In this document: one piece after another, positions 15,069 to 25,058 of the stretch
Layout: each line of letters begins with the position of its first letter
Numbering within the stretch: the stretch's first letter is position 1
Origin: Primulina eburnea
Taxonomy: Eukaryota > Streptophyta > Magnoliopsida > Lamiales > Gesneriaceae
Length of the DNA: 64,000 nucleotides
NCBI RefSeq assembly: GCF_022965805.1
Contig: NC_133108.1
Span: 43,780,051-43,844,050 of the forward strand
Direction of reading: 5' to 3'
The notes under the pieces: generated by a model
What the model saw: only the letters and a program-made list of their open reading frames with translations
Told to the model about the DNA's origin: nothing
Database searches by the model: none
Translations under genes and position numbers: made by a program

Positions 15069-16725
15069 TCATTTTGAAGATCCCACTATCAACGGATTTT
15101 TATCTTTGAAGGTATGGTACCGTTTGCAGAGTTTCTCCAGTGTCGCTACAGAATGCTGCATTTTGTTTAATTTAATATCCATGAACATGCTCTGCAAAAC
15201 GAGAAATCTTTCAGGAAAACTAAATAAACCCATCAAATTGTAAATTACAAAGAAAACATGACTCATCCTCCAAACCTGATAGTCATCGCCGTATTTCTCC
15301 ACCAATCGACCAACATGAAGCCTTTGGATGGCTGTAAGTGGTTGAAGGGAGCCAGATTTGCCGTCAGTGCGCGTTTTACCGAGTGCAGACTTCAAATCTA
15401 CATTGATTCAAGTAAATCATGCTACTAATACATAAAATGATAGCAAATCTCTGATACAATATGCACAAAGGAAAACGCACACAAACAACTAATAGAAGCA
15501 ACACTTTTAACAGTGGAATCCTTTCTCATGCTGTTGAAAAGAAAACAAGGATGATAAATCCAACACATTAATCAATGGATAAATAATATATAAAGCTTGA
15601 TGTGCTTTGTGTCGAATAAAATTAGAAGTGAATACAGAATATCTTTTTTGTTGGAACATTAACAAAGACAGACATGGAATGAATATATCTTGGTTTCACA
15701 ATATGATTAAAAGAGTATGCATCTAATTGTTCAGGGAAGATATGAACGTAAACTGGAATACTTAAGTTGAGCGGCCATCGTGCACCCATATTAAATATTT
15801 ATATTAGATAACTTCAAGAAATAAGAGTTCAACTAACTTTGGAGAACGGTCATTGAATATTTTCATAAATCGATGTCATGGAACCAAATCGAGAGAAACT
15901 AGGTGAAAACACGGAAAGTGAACAGCGCTGAACTCACACAACGTTCTATCTGCACTTCTTACAAGTATCACTAAATTTAAACATATCTTCTGTTTACTTA
16001 GCTAGAGGTAACCAGATAAAAAACGTAATATGGACCATTCATATGGCAAAAATAGTTGCTTCGAACTACTTCAAACAGCTGGTGATCATGATTATTGCCT
16101 TCCGGTCATTATCACTCGACCATCAGAATTGCCTGAAACTGACGAAATTATACTTCACCAGGAGAAGAATATCGAAAAGCACCTAAAATTCTAACCAGAT
16201 GTCTCATTATCAAGAAAAAGTATTACATTGGTAATCTTCAGCATAAAAAAGATACAACTTTTTTGTCAATCACCATGTCCATAAATTATTGGTTACAAAT
16301 ACAAACACAATATACCTGAACGACCGAGAATAAGAGTCAAAACTAATGAAAAGCAAACAATATAATATAAAATGCAAAAAATTAAATAGTAACCTACCAT
16401 CTTCTTCGACGTCACAGCCGGAATCAATCGCCTCGAACTCCGATACAACGTTGTTGCCGGGGGGAGGCATCTGGAGAGAGTCGCTTTCCACGATGTGAGC
16501 TGTACGAGACCGCACGCCGAGGAAATTAGGGTTCGAAACAACACCGAATGACTTATAATTCTCGATGACGCTTCCCTTGTCATCCCATTTGGAAAGGGGA
16601 TCCAGTAGAGATTTTAACTTTGGGGGAAGATTGAACGCCGGCTTGAATATGTGAGGATTCTTCCTCGGCAACGCCACTCGCACTTTCGCCTTCGATCTCT
16701 TGTACTTCCTCCTTGAACCCCCCAT
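15069..16725 (-). CDS. NOP16: Ribosome biogenesis protein NOP16
   Basis: Nucleolar protein of the 60S pre-ribosome assembly pathway. Three exons on the minus strand: 16725-16398, 15397-15276 and 15191-15069 (TGA), giving 190 residues. The start is the ATG at 16725, which gives MGGSRRKYKRSKAKVRV, the conserved basic N-terminus of the family; a GTG just upstream is not used. The C-terminal half contains the family blocks LVEKYGDDYQ, which spans the exon 2/3 region, and MQHSVATLEKLCKRYH. Junctions keep phase (EED-D-LKSALG; DYQ-SMFMD). Intron 1 is 1 kb. A MITE lies 230 bases upstream of the start codon. Identification is by family recognition of these blocks; I am confident. Confidence 0.95.
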
Positions 16726-16954
16726 CACTGCTGTTGCTTCCTTCTCTCTCCTGAATTAGGGTTTATAAAAAGCGCAGCAAGTCGATTCATATGAAACCCT
16801 AATTTGTTTTACCATAACGTTACTGAAAATTTAGTTATTAGGAAAAATAGTAAATGTGGTCGTATAATGGTCGTATAATTCTGAGACGGGTCAATCTTAA
16901 CGATATTCACAATCCTATTTTATCATCTTGTAGCATTTCAGTGCTTAATTCTAT

Positions 16955-17136
16955 GGTAAAAACTTGTGTGCGACGGTCTTACGGGTCGTATTTGTGAGAC
17001 GGATCTCTTATTTGGGTTAGCCATGAAAAAGTATTACTTTTTATGCTAAGAGTATTACTTTTTATTGTGAATATGGGTAGGGTTGACCCGTCTCACGGAT
17101 TAAAATTCGTGAGACGGTCTCACGTGAGACCCACTC
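16955..17136 (+). mobile_element. MITE, GTGAGAC family
   Basis: A 182-bp copy starting GGTAAAAACTTGTG and ending GAGACCCACTC. The flanking 9-mers TAATTCTAT (16946-16954) and TAGTTCTAT (17137-17145) differ at one base, a 9-bp target duplication. Subterminal blocks with GTGAGACGGTCTCAC near both ends form long imperfect terminal inverted repeats. It sits in the NOP16 upstream region. Confidence 0.88.
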
Positions 17137-18044
17137 TAGTTCTATAATATTTGTGAATAACATTATCGGTGTATTAAGAAAGTTTATGTTTCCATAACAC
17201 AATAAGTGGTTGTATATCATAAAATTTTATATTGGAATTATTTTCATTTTGCATGTAGTTTTTATCCTAATAATTTTTCACATAAATCTCGGTGTCTAAT
17301 TTTATACTTTATTTTTATATTATTATCTCAAGTTTCCGTACATACGACCAACAGAACTAACATGAAAAGTCTGAATGCTGGAATATTAAGAGCCTCTGGA
17401 ACGTCCAAGGCATCCGCTACTGCTGGTTTGTGAATACCTGCCATTGATTGCCGCAATGACCAAACCTTGGGAATTCAGTTTTCATAAAACCTTGTACATT
17501 GATTTATTTAATTTTAGTAATCTTACTTAATTGTATTATTTTATAGGTAAACTATTGGATAAATGATAAATTAGTGCTTAATTTTTTTTTTTGTTAACGG
17601 TCTAACCAGCATATATTGACTGGATTTCAGCAAATTTTAAGTTAACAAAAAGATATAATGATTGTGACGAGACATTGACTCAATGGTTAAAGTTAAGGTC
17701 CTAAAATTTGTTGGTCTCAAATTCAAGTCTTCATGTAGTTTTCCTAATTTATATAGATACATTTAGTTGTTTCATTGTATTTTTTTCCGAGAAAAGTAAA
17801 TTTCGAATCCACACTCAAATCATATTTATACTCTAAATAAATGGTCATTTGGGCTTCCCAGTATTGTACTTAACTAAAATTTCATTTTTTGATTTGTGAG
17901 TCAAAAAACATGTGGCACAAATATAATATAGTTGGACGAGTTTCTGGACAGATTCGTCACATTAAATATATTTAAATTTTTAAATTAATTTTCAAGTGAA
18001 ACATAACATTTTTAATAAAATTAAAACATTTAGTAAAAAAAAAA

Positions 18045-18224
18045 GTGGGTCTCATGTGAGACCGTCTCACGGATCTTAATATGTGAGACAGGTCAACACT
18101 ACCCATATTCACAATAAAAAGTAATATTCTTAACATAAAAAATAATATTTTTTCATGGATGACCCAAATAAAAGATCTGTTTCACAAATACGACATGTGA
18201 GACTGTCTCACACAAATTTTTGCC
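18045..18224 (-). mobile_element. MITE, GTGAGAC family
   Basis: A minus-oriented copy: it begins GTGGGTCTCATGTGAGACC and ends AATTTTTGCC. The core with paired AATATT-containing blocks is present. The target duplication is blurred by A-rich flanks. Confidence 0.85.
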
Positions 18225-18640
18225 TAAATAAAATTCATACTAAAATTTTAAATTTTCTTTTTATCACAAACACTATTTACTTTAGTATTTTTTACAAAAA
18301 TTACATAATGAGAAAAGTATGTAAACATAAATCAAAATTTTAGCTAAATAAAAAATATATAATTTATTTTCTATATTATCGATTCATTTATCTAAATTTA
18401 CTTAGATAATAATATCTTTGTACAATCTATTTAATTTATCTAATATAATAAGAACTTTGTGAAAATAAAAATTTTAACTAATTTATTTTTTACTTTTCAA
18501 ATATAATATGTCAAATTTAAAATTTAATTTTTAAAAAAAATGTGCATTTGTACACAAAGATAAAACAGATTATCTAAATTAAATCAATATGAACAAATTT
18601 GACCACTAACAAAAACCCTAGTATCAGATTAATTTCTACT

Positions 18641-18923
18641 TGTTGAAAATATAATATTAAAATATGTATGTTGAATGTTGAATGTTGAATGTTGAAAATT
18701 AGGTAAAATTAGGTGTTGAATATTGAAAATTAGTGTGTGATGATGTATGTAATGAGGTAATTTATTTTGGAATATTTGTATATGAAACTCTATAAATAGA
18801 GCACTCATTTGTGAATGAAATAACAATTGAGTTGAGAGAAAAATATTATAAAGTGTGTAGTTTAATAATTTTGAGAGTTTGAGATTTTTACTTTTTACCG
18901 TAAATTTTTACTTTTTCACAACA
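18641..18923 (+). repeat. 5' LTR of copia element
   Basis: 283 bp. It contains four TGTTGAA units near its start (the 3' LTR has three) and a TATA box TATAAATA at 18791-18798, the likely promoter of the genomic RNA. Confidence 0.95.
18791..18798 (+). promoter_or_regulatory. TATA box in copia LTR
   Basis: TATAAATA in a typical plant TATA context, about 130 bases before the LTR end. The copy in the 3' LTR is at 24715-24722. Confidence 0.6.
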
Positions 18924-18940
18924 CGTTATCAGCACGAAGC
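18924..18940 (+). promoter_or_regulatory. Putative copia primer-binding site, non-canonical
   Basis: The sequence directly after the LTR, CGTTATCAGCACGAAG, is not the usual TGGTATCAGAGC. Its CAGCACG core could pair with the anticodon-stem side of a cleaved initiator tRNA-Met, as known for half-tRNA priming in Drosophila copia. This assignment rests on position and a short match only. Confidence 0.4.
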
Positions 18941-19353
18941 TCTAAAAGTCCTACATACTTTTCCAAGCTCCAAACAGAAGAAAAAGGTAACAAAAGTAAT
19001 TATATTTATTTTACTGTTATTTATTTATTGTGTATTTATTTAATATACAATATAATGTTATTATTAGAAATAATAAAATAAATTTTTCATAAACTTGTTA
19101 TAAATCCTGGGAGGATGTCAAGACGACATCCCACACTCCCGGCAAGGGATACGACAAGTATAAAAGCCTATAAGGTTTTTAAACAAAATAAATTATGACA
19201 GTCGTTATAATATTATGATATAATATATATAATTATTTAAACATGTCTAATATTATATATACCATATTATTACCATAAAATTATACAAATACATACATTT
19301 ATTCTTTTATTCACCAACGGTCATAAACGGTAACAAAACGGCTAGTTTTTGCC

Positions 19354-19362
19354 CTATAAATA
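19354..19362 (+). promoter_or_regulatory. Second TATA box in the copia leader
   Basis: CTATAAATA is followed by a CT-rich, ATG-poor stretch and then, about 95 bases on, by the start codon of a small hydrophobic ORF. The layout looks like an ordinary plant core promoter with its 5' UTR, inside the retrotransposon and separate from the LTR promoter. Confidence 0.4.
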
Positions 19363-19447
19363 TGATCTCTCAAACTCATTCAATCACCCCAACTTTCTCT
19401 TCTTCTCTAAAAATTATTCTTCATCAAATTTTCGGAGAAAAAAGAAG

Positions 19448-19603
19448 ATGGCTTTCGCAAGATTATTTTTAATTATTTTAGTTATCATACTCACGAGTCT
19501 TGTATTTATCGGAGAATATCCTCCTCGTGTGTTTTCTTTATTTTTACGAATACTTGTACTTGTTGTTTATCCATTACTTTGTATTGCAATATTCATTAAC
19601 TAA
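19448..19603 (+). CDS. Small hydrophobic ORF in copia leader (51 aa)
   Basis: ATG at 19448 (context AAGAAGATGGCT) to TAA at 19601-19603 encodes 51 residues starting MAFARLFLIILVIILTSLVF. Two hydrophobic stretches (about residues 5-20 and 30-49) are separated by a short polar loop with IGEYPPRVF, so the product looks like a small membrane hairpin or a signal-anchored peptide. It ends 29 bases before the gag start, in a different frame. I know no function. It could be a captured host microprotein, a translated leader ORF that regulates gag, or chance; the good start context and the TATA box upstream make chance less likely. Confidence 0.45.
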   Translation: MAFARLFLIILVIILTSLVFIGEYPPRVFSLFLRILVLVVYPLLCIAIFIN

Positions 19604-19632
19604 TAAAATGCATCGTGATTTTTAGTACCACC

Positions 19633-20774
19633 ATGGCAAACTTGACAAAGCTCGAATTCATCGCTCTTGACATTACTGGGAAAAATTATATGCCATGGAC
19701 TCTAGATGTAGAAATGCATCTCGAGTCATTGGGTCTAAGCGAGACCATTAAAGAAAATGGCATATGCACGTCACAAGAAAAGGCAAGAGCCATAATATTT
19801 TTACGTCGACATCTCGACGATGGATTGAAATGTGAATATCTGACTGAAAAAAATCCCATGGCTTTGTGGAAGGGATTAAAAGAAAGATTTGAACATATAA
19901 GAGAAGTTATACTTCCGACCGCCCGGGATGAATGGAATACATTAAGATTCCAAGACTTTAAAAAGTCAGTGATTACAATTCGGCGATGTATAGAATAATC
20001 TCGCAATTGAAATTTTGTGGCCATGAGATTACTGAATCTGAGATGCTTGAAAAAACATTTTCCACATTTCATGCATCAAATATTACTCTACAGCAACAAT
20101 ATAGAGTACGTGGATTTGCCAGATATTCTGAACTCATCGCCTGTCTTCTTGTGGCGGAAAAGAACAACGAGCTTCTAGTGAGAAATCATCAGTCCCGACC
20201 CACTGGATCAACAGCATTTCCCGAAGTAAATGCTGTAAATAAAAATGAATTTAAACCTCGGAACCAAAATCAAATTCAAAGACAAGATTTTGGTCGAGGT
20301 CGAGGTCGAGGTCGTGGACGTGGACGTGGACGTGGATTTGGCCGTGGTCGTGGTCGAGGCCGTGGTTTTGAAAATAATAGAGATAGTTATTTTTATAACT
20401 CATCTCAAAAGAGCGTCCCAAACCATCCACAGAAAAGGCATCATGAGAATACAAGTGTTAATGAGAATCACTCAAAAAGATATGAAAGTTCTTGTTACAG
20501 ATGTGGTACTCCAGGACATTGGTCCAAAGTTTGTCGAGCCCCTGAGCACCTTTGTAAACTTTATAAAGAATCATTAAAGGGGAAAGAAAAGGAGACCAAC
20601 TTCACTGAACGCAGTGACCGTTTGAGTGATTCAACTCATCTTGATGCTGGTGATTTTATGAATGATTTCTCTGGAAATGATCAACATGTTGGTGGGATAG
20701 AAATGAACAATTTTGATGCTGCAGATTTTCTCAATGATTTTTCTGAAAATGAACAATATAGTGGTAGAATATAA
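19633..20774 (+). pseudogene. Copia gag with one-base frameshift
   Basis: The start ATG lies in CCACCATGGC, an excellent context; the product begins MANLTKLEFIALDITGKNY, typical of copia capsid proteins (UBN2-type gag domain). The frame is good to about 19965, where an A-rich run (CTTTAAAAAGTC) has lost one base; the rest continues in another frame from that point to the stop at 20774. The second part has a long Arg-Gly repeat (about 20284-20370) and one CCHC zinc knuckle (C-x2-C-x4-H-x4-C, about 20494-20531) for RNA binding. The shift needed to rejoin the frames is -1, but the site does not fit a standard slippery heptamer, so a deletion or sequencing error is more likely than programmed frameshifting. 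An in-frame stop and 127-bp spacer separate gag from pol. Confidence 0.85.
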
Positions 20775-20901
20775 ATGTACAATAATTTGTTTTTCATGTA
20801 TTCATAAAATAATGTTTTATTGTATAATTATGATATGTGTTATATTTAAATATATATTGCCAGTAATTTATTTCATTGCATATTTTTTTTGAAGTTCAAA
20901 T

Positions 20902-23900
20902 ATGGAAAATGCTATGAGCAAAGCTGAAGTTTGCATACCCGATAGTGGTACAACGCACACTATCCTCCGAGATAAAAGATATTTCTTGGAACTAAAACCA
21001 ACAAAAACAACGGTGAATACAATATCAGGTCCTGTAGACTTGATTAAAGGATGTGGTAAAGCACAATTTTTGTTACCTAATGGTACAAAATTTTTGATCA
21101 ATGATGCTTTATATTCACCACAATCGAAAAGAAATTTGTTGAGTTTTAATGATATATATTCCCATGGGTATGATACTCAAACAATGAATGAAGGGAATGA
21201 GAAATATATGTGTCTTATCACATATAAATCAGGAAAGAAATATGTGATTGAAAAATTACCAATGCTCCCTACTGGATTGCATTATACACATATAAGTCCC
21301 ATTGAATCAAACATGGTAGTTGATAATTCTTCGATATTAACCAATTGGCATGATCGATTGGGACATCCTGGTTCAACAATGATGCGAAGAATTATAGAAA
21401 ATACACATGATCATCCGTTGAAAGACCAGAAGATCTTTCAGAATAATAAGTTTCAATGTAAAGCTTGTTCTCTCGGAAAACTTATTATAAGACCATCACC
21501 AGGCAAAATCCAAACTGAATCACCAATGTTTCTTGAACGTATTCAGGGTGATATTTGTGGACCAATCCATCCACCATGTGGACCATTCAGATACTTTATG
21601 GTATTGATTGATGCCTCCAGCAGATGGTCACATGTATGTTTATTGTCAACTCGAAATGTTGCATTTGCAAGATTACTTGCTCAAATAATAAAATTGAGGA
21701 ATCAATTTCCCGATTATACAATCAAGAAAATTAGACTTGATAATGCTGGTGAATTTACTTCCCAGACTTTCAATGATTATTGTATGTCTATGGGAATCAT
21801 TGTTGAGCATCCTGTTGCTCATGTACATACACAGAATGGATTGGCTGAATCATTGATTAAACGTCTGCAAATGATTGCTAGACCAATGATTATGAAAACA
21901 AAACTCCCTATTTCTATATGGGGACATGCAATTTTACATGCCGCTGCATTAATTCGCATCAGACCAAGTGCATATCATAAATACTCCCCATTACAGCTTG
22001 CATTTGGTCAAGAACCAGACATTTCTCATCTGAGAATTTTTGGATGTATGGTGTATGTGCCTATTGCACCACCGCAACGAAAGAAAATGGGACCTCAAAG
22101 AAAGGTTGGAATTTATATCGGTTATGATAGTCCATCAATCATTCGATATCTTGAACCTCAGACAGGAGACGTGTTCACAGCACGTTTTGCTGATTGTCAT
22201 TTTAATGAGGAAATCTTCCCAATGTTAGGGGGAGAACAGAAACATACCGAAAAGGAAATTACGTGGTATGTATCATCATTGTTACATATGGATCCAAGAA
22301 CAAAACAATGTGAAAAGGATGTACAGCAAATTGTACACTTGCAAAGAATAGCAAATCAAATACCAGATGCATTTGCAGACACAAAAGGGGTAACTAAATC
22401 ATATATACATGCTGCAAATGCCCCTGCTCGAATTGAAATTCCAAAGAAACAAATGGAAGATACTCATGATGTCATTAAACGCCTGAAGCGTGGAAGGCCA
22501 GTCGGTTCCAAGGATAAAAATCCTCGAAAAAGAAAATTCATAGAGAAACACGATGATCACAAAATAAAGAATGATGTTTCTGAAGAAACACATGATGATC
22601 ACAAAATAGAGAATGGTGTTCCTGAAGAAACACATGATGATGAAAATGTTCTGTCAGAACCACAAACTGACGAGAATCATGAAATCTCTATCAATTACAT
22701 TAATACTGGAAAAATATGGAACCGAAAAGATATAGATGAAATTGATGATATATTTTCTTATAATGTGGCAATCGACATCATAAATGATAACGAAGATCAT
22801 GAACCAAAATCTTTTGGTGAATGTAAAAATCGGCAGGATTGGATAAAATGGAAAGATGCCATCCAGGTTGAATTAGATTCGCTAAATAAACGTAATGTTT
22901 TTGGACCTATAGTCCTTACACCTGAAGGTGTAAAACCTGTTGGATACAAATGGGTTTTTATTCGAAAGCGAAATGAGAAAAATGAAATAGTAAGATTTAA
23001 AGCTCGACTTGTTGCACAAGGTTTTTCTCAAAGGCCTGGAATTGATTATGAAGAAACGTATTCTCCTGTGATGGATGCAATTACGTTTCGGTATTTGATT
23101 AGCTTGGCGGTATCTGAAAATTTAGAAATGCGTCTTATGGATGTTGTTACAGCTTACTTATATGGATCACTTGATAGTAATATATATATGAAAATCCCTG
23201 AAGGATTTAAGATGCCTGAAGCACAAAGTTCAAAACCCAGAGAATGTTATTCTGTGAAATTACAAAGATCGTTATATGGGTTAAAGCAATCAGGTCGAAT
23301 GTGGTATAATCGACTAAGTGATCATTTGATGAAAAAGGGATATGTAAACAATTCAATATGCCCTTGTGTTTTCATTAAGAAAACAACATCCGGATGCGTA
23401 ATTATTGCTGTATATGTTGACGATTTAAACATCATTGGAACGAGTAAGGAAATTCAAGAAGTTGTGTCATACTTGAAGGAAGAATTTGAAATGAAGGATC
23501 TTGGAAAAACCAAGTATTGTCTGGGTTTGCAAATCGAACAAAAAGAATGTGGAATGTTTGTTCACCAGACAAATTATACAGAAAAGATTCTTAAACGTTT
23601 TAATATGGATAAAGCAAATCCTTTAAGTACTCCAATGGTTGTTAGATCATTAAACATAGAAAAAGATCCATTCCGTCCATGTGAAGATGATGAAGATATT
23701 CTTGGTCCAGAAGTACCATATCTAAGTGCCATCGGTGCCCTTATGTACCTTACAAATTGTACAAGGCCTGATATATCTTTTGCCGTGAATCTGTTGGCAA
23801 GATTTAGCACATATCCAACAAAGAGACACTGGAACGGAATTAAACATATATTCCGTTATCTACGAGGAACGACAGACTTGGGACTTTTGTATTCAAAAGA

Positions 23901-24411
23901 TGCTAATCCAAGTATAATTGGTTATGCTGATGCTGGATACTTATCTGATCCACACAAGGCACGTTCCCAAACTGGATATGTATTTACTCGTGGAGGCACT
24001 GCAATTTCTTGGCGTTCACAGAAACAAACACTAGTAACAACTTCATCAAATCATGCCGAGATTATTGCACTACATGAAGCAAGCCGTGAATGTGTGTGGT
24101 TAAAATCAATGACCCAACATATCCAAATCTCATGCGGATTATCATTCGACGAGAAACCTGTGATACTATATGAAGATAATGCTGCATGTGTTGCTCAAAT
24201 GAAAGAAGGATACATAAAAAGCGACAGAACTAAACATATTCCTCCTAAGTTCTTCGCATTCACCAAGGAGCTTGAGAAGAATAAATGTATTGATGTTCGT
24301 CACATTCGATCAAGTGAAAACTCATCAGATCTCTTCACAAAGGCACTTCCTACGTCAATATTCAGAAAGCACATATATAATATTGGGATGCGCAATCTAC
24401 GAAATTTGTGA
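20902..24411 (+). CDS. Copia pol polyprotein (PR-IN-RT-RH), intact
   Basis: A 1,169-codon open frame. Order of domains: aspartic protease with DSG at residues 14-16; HHCC zinc-binding domain (H-x-R-x-GH then C-x2-C, about 150-190); integrase core with catalytic D in GDICGP, D in RLDNAGEF and E in NGLAES; Ty1-type reverse transcriptase with YVDDLN at about 836; RNase H with YEDNAA near the C-terminus and a final TKALP block. No internal stop. It starts 127 bp after the gag stop, so pol is a separate reading frame; expression may need a spliced or subgenomic RNA or reinitiation. Many plant copia elements have one continuous gag-pol frame instead. Confidence 0.96.
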   Translation: MENAMSKAEVCIPDSGTTHTILRDKRYFLELKPTKTTVNTISGPVDLIKGCGKAQFLLPNGTKFLINDALYSPQSKRNLLSFNDIYSHGYDTQTMNEGNEKYMCLITYKSGKKYVIEKLPMLPTGLHYTHISPIESNMVVDNSSILTNWHDRLGHPGSTMMRRIIENTHDHPLKDQKIFQNNKFQCKACSLGKLIIRPSPGKIQTESPMFLERIQGDICGPIHPPCGPFRYFMVLIDASSRWSHVCLLSTRNVAFARLLAQIIKLRNQFPDYTIKKIRLDNAGEFTSQTFNDYCMSMGIIVEHPVAHVHTQNGLAESLIKRLQMIARPMIMKTKLPISIWGHAILHAAALIRIRPSAYHKYSPLQLAFGQEPDISHLRIFGCMVYVPIAPPQRKKMGPQRKVGIYIGYDSPSIIRYLEPQTGDVFTARFADCHFNEEIFPMLGGEQKHTEKEITWYVSSLLHMDPRTKQCEKDVQQIVHLQRIANQIPDAFADTKGVTKSYIHAANAPARIEIPKKQMEDTHDVIKRLKRGRPVGSKDKNPRKRKFIEKHDDHKIKNDVSEETHDDHKIENGVPEETHDDENVLSEPQTDENHEISINYINTGKIWNRKDIDEIDDIFSYNVAIDIINDNEDHEPKSFGECKNRQDWIKWKDAIQVELDSLNKRNVFGPIVLTPEGVKPVGYKWVFIRKRNEKNEIVRFKARLVAQGFSQRPGIDYEETYSPVMDAITFRYLISLAVSENLEMRLMDVVTAYLYGSLDSNIYMKIPEGFKMPEAQSSKPRECYSVKLQRSLYGLKQSGRMWYNRLSDHLMKKGYVNNSICPCVFIKKTTSGCVIIAVYVDDLNIIGTSKEIQEVVSYLKEEFEMKDLGKTKYCLGLQIEQKECGMFVHQTNYTEKILKRFNMDKANPLSTPMVVRSLNIEKDPFRPCEDDEDILGPEVPYLSAIGALMYLTNCTRPDISFAVNLLARFSTYPTKRHWNGIKHIFRYLRGTTDLGLLYSKDANPSIIGYADAGYLSDPHKARSQTGYVFTRGGTAISWRSQKQTLVTTSSNHAEIIALHEASRECVWLKSMTQHIQISCGLSFDEKPVILYEDNAACVAQMKEGYIKSDRTKHIPPKFFAFTKELEKNKCIDVRHIRSSENSSDLFTKALPTSIFRKHIYNIGMRNLRNL

Positions 24412-24562
24412 AGAACTGTTCATGTCAACATCAGGGGGAGTTTACGTGACTGCACTCTTTTTCCCTTACTATGGTTTTTATCCCAATGGGTTTTTCCAAG
24501 TAAGGTTTTTAACGAGGCAGTATAAAAACACGTAATGAAGACAATCATTATGATCATCATCA

Positions 24563-24572
24563 CAAGGGGGAG
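24563..24572 (+). promoter_or_regulatory. Copia polypurine tract
   Basis: CAAGGGGGAG lies immediately before the 3' LTR, the expected plus-strand primer for reverse transcription. Confidence 0.8.
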
Positions 24573-24848
24573 TGTTGAAAATATAATATTAAAATATGTA
24601 TGTTGAATGTTGAATGTTGAAAATTAGGTAAAATTAGGTGTTGAATATTGAAAATTAGTGTGTGATGATGTATGTAATGAGGTAATTTATTTTAGAATAT
24701 TTGTATATGAAACTCTATAAATAGAGCACTCATTTGTGAATGAAATAACAATTGAGTTGAGAGAAAAATATTATAAAGTGTGTAGTTTAATAATTTTGAG
24801 AGTTTGAGATTTTTACTTTTTACCGTAAATTTTTACTTTTTCACAACA
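24573..24848 (+). repeat. 3' LTR of copia element
   Basis: 276 bp, with three TGTTGAA units versus four in the 5' LTR and one visible G/A difference near its middle. Followed by the target duplication CTACT. Confidence 0.95.
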
Positions 24849-25058
24849 CTACTTACTTTATATAAAATTAGTTTTGCACGGTGAATAAAACAAAAGTATC
24901 GTATATCGATGAGAAGAAAATCTCCGATCAAAAGTTTAAAACAAACAAAAAAGGTTTCAACTACAATACTAATGGTTTATTCATTAAATTACAAAACAGA
25001 ACAAATTAAGAAGGCAACTCAATTTATTAGAGAGAAAAAGGAAAATTGAAAGTTTTGC

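Larger units (their letters stand above)
16726..18635. other. NOP16 promoter side and repeat-bearing spacer
   Basis: Contains the NOP16 upstream region, two copies of the GTGAGAC MITE (16955-17136 and 18045-18224) and AT-rich sequence. A stretch at about 17660-17760 faintly resembles a tRNA-derived SINE but is too degenerate to call. No gene. Confidence 0.6.
18636..24853 (+). mobile_element. Ty1/copia LTR retrotransposon, nearly intact
   Basis: LTRs at 18641-18923 and 24573-24848 start TGTTGAAAAT and end TTCACAACA; the 5-bp target duplication CTACT flanks the element (18636-18640, 24849-24853). Order: LTR, 709-bp leader, gag, pol (protease, integrase, reverse transcriptase, RNase H), polypurine tract, LTR. 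Integrase before reverse transcriptase identifies the copia superfamily. The LTRs differ by one 7-bp repeat unit and about one substitution by eye, so insertion is recent. pol is open throughout; gag has a single frame break, so the copy may be non-autonomous. Confidence 0.97.

Noticed and set aside
17660..17760. Possible tRNA-derived SINE (GACTCAATGGTTAAAG and TCTCAAATTCAAGTC)
   Set aside because: Both internal promoter boxes deviate too much from the pol III consensus, and no clear tail or target duplication was found.
19955..19990. Programmed -1 frameshift in gag
   Set aside because: The direction would fit, but TTT AAA AAG in the zero frame does not form a standard X XXY YYZ slippery heptamer, and related gag proteins known to me are continuous; a lost base explains it more simply.
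20284..20370. Arg-Gly repeat in gag as a CRISPR-like or regulatory repeat
   Set aside because: It is an in-frame coding repeat (RG-rich RNA-binding tail) next to the zinc knuckle, common in copia gag proteins.
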